Source: Chloroflexota bacterium (GTDB taxonomy: Bacteria > Chloroflexota > Anaerolineae > Anaerolineales > Anaerolineaceae). From it: DNA of 44,603 nt. Of the stretch, positions 40,530-44,603 are shown one piece after another. The translations under genes and the position numbers were made by a program. Under the pieces are notes generated by a model. That model made no database searches and was not told where the DNA came from. It saw nothing but the letters and a program-made list of their open reading frames with translations. The stretch spans positions 1 to 44,603 of the forward strand of contig JAKQJC010000003.1 of assembly GCA_029561345.1 (NCBI GenBank), in the 5' to 3' direction. How positions within the stretch are numbered: position 1 is the first letter of the stretch; each line of letters starts with the position of its first letter.

Positions 40530-40549
40530 AGCTACTAGAAGGAGAAAAC

Positions 40550-40921
40550 ATGAGCGATGAAAAACCTTTCAACGCGGCGCCAATCAAGCCGCTGATCACT
40601 TTTGAGGATATTGAGAAGCTCGATATTCGCGTCGGGCTGATTGAGCGGGTGGAGGATGTGCCAAAATCGGACAAGCTGGTGCGCATGACGGTCAATTTTG
40701 GCGACCACACCCGCCAGATCATGGTTGGAATGAAGAAAGAACGCGAAAACCCGCGCGAGGTGGAAGGGCGGCAGGCGCTGTTTGTGGTTAACCTGGCCCC
40801 GCGCAAGATGATGGGCGAGATTTCAGAGGGGATGATTTTCGACATCGGCTTTGCCGACGGGGTGACGCCGGTGCTGGCGGTGCCGGAAAAGCCGGTGCCC
40901 AACGGCACGCGAGCGGGATGA
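40550..40921 (+). CDS. tRNA-binding (OB-fold) domain protein, CsaA-like
   Basis: 123 residues from the ATG at 40550 (AAGGAG five bases before). The single EMAPII/CsaA-type OB-fold is seen in ITFEDIEKLDIRVGLIERVE, KSDKLVRMTVNFGDHTRQIM, FVVNLAPRKMMGEISEGMIF. Related stand-alone proteins (CsaA) bind tRNA or help protein export; the same domain also sits at the C-terminus of MetRS. The stop is followed after 15 bases by the YdeI-like gene. Confidence 0.88.
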   Translation: MSDEKPFNAAPIKPLITFEDIEKLDIRVGLIERVEDVPKSDKLVRMTVNFGDHTRQIMVGMKKERENPREVEGRQALFVVNLAPRKMMGEISEGMIFDIGFADGVTPVLAVPEKPVPNGTRAG

Positions 40922-40936
40922 CAAGTAGGAGGAAAG

Positions 40937-41401
40937 ATGGGCGAAACGCATTCTTTCACCGCGGTGATTGAAGACGCCGGCAGAGGGGGCGCTTTTGTGA
41001 CCATCCCTTTTGATGTGGAGGCAGCCTTTGGCAAAAAACGGGTGAAGGTGAAGGCGCTGATTGGCGGCGAACCTTACCGCGGGTCGTTGGTGCGCATGGG
41101 CGGTCCGTGCCACATTCTGGGCATCCGCAAGGAGATCCGCGAAAAGCTGGGCAAAGCCATTGGCGATGCGGTGGAAATCAGCCTGGAAGAGGATGAGGAA
41201 GAGCGGGTGATGGCGGCGCCGGAAGATGTGGCGCAGGCCCTGGCGAATAGCCCTGAAGCGCAGGCTTTTTTCAACCGGCTGTCCTTCACCCATCAAAAAG
41301 AATATCTCCAGTGGGTTGAGGAAGCGAAACGCGAACAAACCCGCCAGAGCCGCATCGAACAGATGATTGCGCTGCTGAAGCAGGGCGAAAAGAAAAGGTG
41401 A
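40937..41401 (+). CDS. DUF1905/YdeI-OmpD-associated-like protein
   Basis: 154 residues. The N-terminal half is a DUF1905 beta-barrel (HSFTAVIEDAGRGGAFVTIP, KALIGGEPYRGSLVRMGGPC); the C-terminal half is the bacteriocin-protection, YdeI-type helix bundle (DVAQALANSPEAQAFFNRLS, THQKEYLQWVEEAKREQTRQ). YdeI proteins have been tied to resistance against cationic peptides, but the mechanism is unknown. AGGAGG lies 7 bases before the start. Confidence 0.88.
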   Translation: MGETHSFTAVIEDAGRGGAFVTIPFDVEAAFGKKRVKVKALIGGEPYRGSLVRMGGPCHILGIRKEIREKLGKAIGDAVEISLEEDEEERVMAAPEDVAQALANSPEAQAFFNRLSFTHQKEYLQWVEEAKREQTRQSRIEQMIALLKQGEKKR

Positions 41402-41423
41402 GGCTTTACCGGGATAAGAGGAT

Positions 41424-42272
41424 ATGATGGACGACAAGGACGAATTAATCAAAGATATCGTGGAACAGTTGAAGCGTGTGGAAGGCGTAGAGGCGCTGGT
41501 GCTGGGCGGGTCGCGCGCCCGCGGCACGCATACCCCGGCTTCGGATATTGACCTGGGCATTTACTATCACCCGGAACGGCCGCTGGATCTGGGCGGGCTG
41601 GCCGAGGTGGCAAAGGCGCTGGATGATGAGCACCGCGAGGGACTGGTGACCGAGATTGGCGGCTGGGGGCCGTGGATCAACGGAGGGGGCTGGCTGCGGG
41701 TGCGGGGCACGGCGGTGGATTTTCTCTACCGTGACCTGGAGAAAGTGGAACGCCTGGCGCGCGACGCCTGCGTGGGCCGGTTTGAGATGGCCTACCAGCC
41801 GGGGCATCCGCAGGGGTTTCCAACCTTCCTGTACCTGGCCGAAGCGGCGCTGTGCCAGCCGCTGTGGGATCCCAACGGCAGCCTGGCGCGCCTCAAGGCT
41901 CTGACGCAGCCTTACCCGCCGGCGCTCAAGCGGGCGGTGATCAACACTTTCTGGTGGGAGGCTGATTTCTCGCTCAAAATTTGCCATAAGAGCATCAGCC
42001 GGGGCGATACAGCTTACGCGGCAGGCTGCTGTTTCAGAAGCGTGGTGTGTCTGATGCAGACCCTGTTTGCGGTGAATGAGACCTACTGGATGAATGAAAA
42101 AGGGGCGGTGGCGCTGGCAGCCGGCTTTGCAAAGGCGCCGGCAGGGCTGGAAGGGCAGGTGAACGCGGCTTTTGCCGCGCTGGATGGTTCGGCAGCGGGT
42201 ATTGCCGCAGCGCTGGACGGCCTGCAGGTTTTGCTGGATGCCTGCGCGCCGTGGGTGGAGGCGGAAAGATAA
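41424..42272 (+). CDS. Nucleotidyltransferase-domain protein with C-terminal DUF4037-like region
   Basis: 282 residues; MMDDK could start at either ATG, both near an AGAGG. Polymerase-beta-type catalytic motif: LGGSRARGTHTPASDIDLGI (residues 28-45, Asp41/Asp43) and the third acidic residue in GTAVDFLYRD. The C-terminal half is helical (LKRAVINTFWWEADFSLKIC...AYAAGCCFRSVVCLMQTLFA) and resembles DUF4037 or aminoglycoside nucleotidyltransferases. It probably transfers a nucleotide to a small molecule or protein. Confidence 0.87.
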   Translation: MMDDKDELIKDIVEQLKRVEGVEALVLGGSRARGTHTPASDIDLGIYYHPERPLDLGGLAEVAKALDDEHREGLVTEIGGWGPWINGGGWLRVRGTAVDFLYRDLEKVERLARDACVGRFEMAYQPGHPQGFPTFLYLAEAALCQPLWDPNGSLARLKALTQPYPPALKRAVINTFWWEADFSLKICHKSISRGDTAYAAGCCFRSVVCLMQTLFAVNETYWMNEKGAVALAAGFAKAPAGLEGQVNAAFAALDGSAAGIAAALDGLQVLLDACAPWVEAER

Positions 42273-42360
42273 CCCGTTTTTCAAATTTTATGGCATAATT
42301 GGAGTGATCAAATCATTGATGCCAGATTCAGGGCGGACAATTGGATAAGGAATTCATTTG

Positions 42361-43269
42361 ATGGAAAAAATATTCAAGCCTTCATTCCGAAAATTTTTGA
42401 CAGTCTATTTGTTGTGTGTTCCGATTGCACTTGCGGCCACCACCATGCGTCTTTTGTCACGACGTATTACTCCTGACTGGTATGACTGGCTCATCGGTTT
42501 GGCGCCAACTCTGGTTTATTTTATTGCCCCCGATTTCTGGGGTGGAAAAGTGACCCTGACATCCTCAGCCATTGCCGGAAGGGTGATCCGAGGCAAGGGC
42601 GAGCCGATACCTTTTGAAAGTATCAATTACCGCAAGACATTTCTGAAAAGGAAAAAGCAAACAATCTTTTCAGATAACCGGATTTACAGCATGGACAATG
42701 ATGTCATCACCTTGCCTGAATTTTTATTCAGTGGGGAGCAATCAGAAGAGATTTGGGCCGAATTGAGCCGGCAGCGGGAGAAGTATCGCCAGGAGCTGGC
42801 ATCTAATGAGGCGGTTATTTATGCACCTCGACAGGGGGTTTCGGGCTGGTTGCTTATTCTATTTATGAGTATCATTGGCGGATTGCTGGCAGCCATCATC
42901 TTAAACTGGTGGATGAGATGGGACATCGATTCCTTTGTAATTGTTGGGCCGCTTTTGATGTGTTTCTTCATTTTTTGGGGGATATCTCGTCCTCGGCCCG
43001 GCCGCTATGCCATTGAGGTGACGCGGCTGGGGATCACTGGCTGGATGGAATCAGGGGCCGGAGAGGGTTTTCTGTTTGATCAAATTGATTACCCGAAGAC
43101 CTTCCAGAAGAGATCGAAGGGATGGCTGCTGCGAACCAGCAAGATTTATAACCGGAGAGGGGATAATATCGTCTTTCCGGAATGGATGTTTACCCGTGAA
43201 CAGGTTGAAAAAATCTGGGCTGTTTTGGAACGGAAAAGCCAGGATCAGAACTCAGATCGGGCTGATTGA
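42361..43269 (+). CDS. Membrane protein with two TM-pair + PH-like domain units (paralog 1)
   Basis: 302 residues from the ATG at 42361 (a TTG one codon earlier also fits). Two similar halves: a helix pair (about 12-60) followed by a strand-rich domain, then a second helix pair (about 160-210) and a second such domain. Each domain shows the pattern I-x-G...PF-x-x-I-x-Y-x-KTF...IY...I-x-x-PE-x-x-F...EQ-x-x-x-IW-x-x-L. No family is recognised by name; the layout suggests bacterial PH-like domains on membrane anchors. The next gene is a paralog, so the pair probably arose by duplication. Confidence 0.72.
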   Translation: MEKIFKPSFRKFLTVYLLCVPIALAATTMRLLSRRITPDWYDWLIGLAPTLVYFIAPDFWGGKVTLTSSAIAGRVIRGKGEPIPFESINYRKTFLKRKKQTIFSDNRIYSMDNDVITLPEFLFSGEQSEEIWAELSRQREKYRQELASNEAVIYAPRQGVSGWLLILFMSIIGGLLAAIILNWWMRWDIDSFVIVGPLLMCFFIFWGISRPRPGRYAIEVTRLGITGWMESGAGEGFLFDQIDYPKTFQKRSKGWLLRTSKIYNRRGDNIVFPEWMFTREQVEKIWAVLERKSQDQNSDRAD

Positions 43270-43288
43270 CGGAGGAGCTGTGGCGCAC

Positions 43289-44443
43289 ATGGGAAAAATA
43301 TATAAACCGTCCAGGAGGATGCTTTTCAAGTTCAGTTTTGCTGTGATGATGGCCGGGCTGCTGGTTTCAGCCGGACTGGATTTATTCAGATGGCTGACAG
43401 AAGCCGCGCAGCCTTCCATCAGCCCCCTGGTGTTTGCGGTGGAGCTGGTGGTGACTTTGGTGCTCGTATTTGTGGTGGATATCGACCCTTACACCCTTCA
43501 AATCACGCCTGGGGCCATCCGGGGGATGAATGGATTCCAACGGGGTTATGAGATGCCGTTTCAGGAGATCCATTTTGAAAAGACCTTCCAAAATAAAGCG
43601 CGGGGCGGGATATTCAAAGCCAGCCGGATATACAACCTGAACGATGAAGCGATCGCCTTTCCTGAATGGATGTTTGACCGCGAAGCGGTGGATGAGATTT
43701 GGGAAATGCTGAAAACACAGCAGCAGGCGATCCGCGATCAGGGATTAACGGGCGAATGCACCATCTTCCGGCCGTCGCCCAGGCGCATCTGGAAATATAT
43801 CGCCTTGTTCCTGCTTCCCTGTGGATCATGTTTTCTTGGCTTGATCTGGGTAACAAACGTCTTGAATCTGGTGGGCGAGCAGAAGCGTGTTGAATTGGCC
43901 TTGTTTGCCGCCATGTTGTTTATGGGATGGGTATTCTTTGTTTTGAAAAAATTCCTTTTTGAGAAAGGCCGCCAGATTAAATTTGCCACCTCCCCGGCTG
44001 GCAGCAGGGTGTTTTCAGACGCAGGGGAACTGTTTCCCCTGGATGCACTGGATAGGATAAATACCTACCGGCAAAACGTGCAGGGTGGGGTTTACCCGGT
44101 CAGCCGCCTGGTTGGCCTGAATGAGAAGGAGATCCGCTTTTTCGAATGGATGTATGAACCCGCCCAGGTGGCTCATATCTGGCAGAGGCTCGGCATTAAT
44201 TCGAAAGAGGCCGTTTCACCTGCACCGTCACCGCTGAAAAAGACGCGGTTTTTCAAGAAAGCATCTGCATTCTGGCCGATTATGCTGTTTGGCTTCTTAA
44301 GCCTTGTTTGGATTTTGGTGGAAAATTTATATCCGGGGTATGGGGCAGGCCTGGATTTGCTGCCCTACTTGATGATCCTCTATGCGATGGGGACGCTGAT
44401 CCCTCTCTATTGGATGTACAGGATGGGGTTGGATTTGGAGTAA
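43289..44443 (+). CDS. Membrane protein with two TM-pair + PH-like domain units (paralog 2)
   Basis: 384 residues from the ATG at 43289, chosen because MGKIYKPS aligns with MEKIFKPS of paralog 1; a GTG at 43280 lies closer to GGAGG and would add three residues. Helix pair, domain one (ITPGAIRG...EKTFQNKARGG...RIYNLNDEAIAFPEWMFDRE), second helix pair, domain two (...GGVYPVSRLVGLNEKEIRFF...AHIWQRL), and an extra C-terminal helix pair ending MYRMGLDLE. The domain pattern is shared four times across the two genes. Function unknown. Confidence 0.72.
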   Translation: MGKIYKPSRRMLFKFSFAVMMAGLLVSAGLDLFRWLTEAAQPSISPLVFAVELVVTLVLVFVVDIDPYTLQITPGAIRGMNGFQRGYEMPFQEIHFEKTFQNKARGGIFKASRIYNLNDEAIAFPEWMFDREAVDEIWEMLKTQQQAIRDQGLTGECTIFRPSPRRIWKYIALFLLPCGSCFLGLIWVTNVLNLVGEQKRVELALFAAMLFMGWVFFVLKKFLFEKGRQIKFATSPAGSRVFSDAGELFPLDALDRINTYRQNVQGGVYPVSRLVGLNEKEIRFFEWMYEPAQVAHIWQRLGINSKEAVSPAPSPLKKTRFFKKASAFWPIMLFGFLSLVWILVENLYPGYGAGLDLLPYLMILYAMGTLIPLYWMYRMGLDLE

Positions 44444-44603
44444 TTTTTAGGTTTTGAGAATCATGAGTCCTCTGCAAAAAGTTGTACTTTAACAACCAAA
44501 CACAAGATTGAAAGCAGGTTTTGGCCTGAGCCAACCCGCCAGTCGACGCCAAAAATTATGCAAAAAAGACTCCTTTTCCGCTACGGATGAGGAAGCGGAC
44601 GCG
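44444..44603. other. Intergenic end of the window, no gene seen
   Basis: 160 bases after the last gene. An imperfect hairpin (TTCCGCT...AGCGGA, about 44576-44599) and no supported open frame, promoter or repeat. Confidence 0.4.

Overview
The window looks like a chromosomal segment of a high-GC bacterium, most likely of the phylum Chloroflexota (Anaerolineae-like). That placement is inferred from the gene mix: a split cytochrome c maturation set, a ChlI/ChlD-type chelatase, many small enzyme genes of mixed origin, and a secreted protein with a Pro/Thr-rich tail. No rRNA or ribosomal protein gene is present to prove it. Coding is dense on both strands, and most starts carry clear GGAG/AGGAG ribosome binding sites.

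Layout. 1-1344 (+): the tail of a Pro-rich protein, a terminator and a polytopic membrane protein. 1310-6333 (-): a cytochrome c maturation operon read ccmH, tlpA/ccmG, a CcmI-like zinc-ribbon protein, a membrane-anchored protein, ccmA, ccmB, ccmC, ccmD and an acidic protein of unknown role, mostly joined by ATGA overlaps; ccmE and ccmF are not here. 6446-8105 (+): a metallo-beta-lactamase-fold protein that has lost nearly all its metal ligands, a cyclic-nucleotide-binding protein without a DNA-binding domain, and a NifU-like protein. 8185-10664 (-): a SHOCT-like protein and a chelatase gene whose AAA+ half and VWA half lie in different frames, joined at a run of ten A's. 10861-13528: a diguanylate cyclase, a bacteriohemerythrin and a CoA-binding protein.

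13611-16445 is a small foreign island at tRNA-Pro(GGG). An AT-richer restriction-modification pair is flanked by ~138-bp direct repeats made of the 3' half of the tRNA gene plus its terminator, with a truncated transposase-like fragment beside the right-hand copy. 16532-21723 (-) holds the two subunits of a type IIA topoisomerase, the A subunit with a repetitive Ala/Pro/Lys tail. 22157-22807 (+) is a Rossmann/chemoreceptor-signalling fusion. 22872-27717 (-) is a TetR-led operon: regulator, GH13 glucosidase, secreted FG-GAP protein, nitroreductase, with a perfect 11-bp inverted repeat in front of the regulator.

27867-44443 (mostly +) is a long run of small accessory genes: a cupin, a Nudix hydrolase, a cellulose-synthase-like glycosyltransferase, a SAP-domain protein, a YjdF (DUF2992) protein with an elaborate leader RNA, a GH18-like protein, two APH-type kinases, an epimerase, a phosphoesterase, a NADAR protein, a CsaA-like protein, a YdeI-like protein, a nucleotidyltransferase, and two adjacent paralogous membrane proteins carrying four copies of one domain. 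Three broken genes sit here too: a frameshifted small membrane protein, an acetyltransferase fragment, and an acetyltransferase with an in-frame TGA. The strongest candidates for new biology are the yjdF leader, the chelatase frameshift, the tRNA-Pro island, the metal-less MBL protein with its neighbours, and the four-copy domain family.
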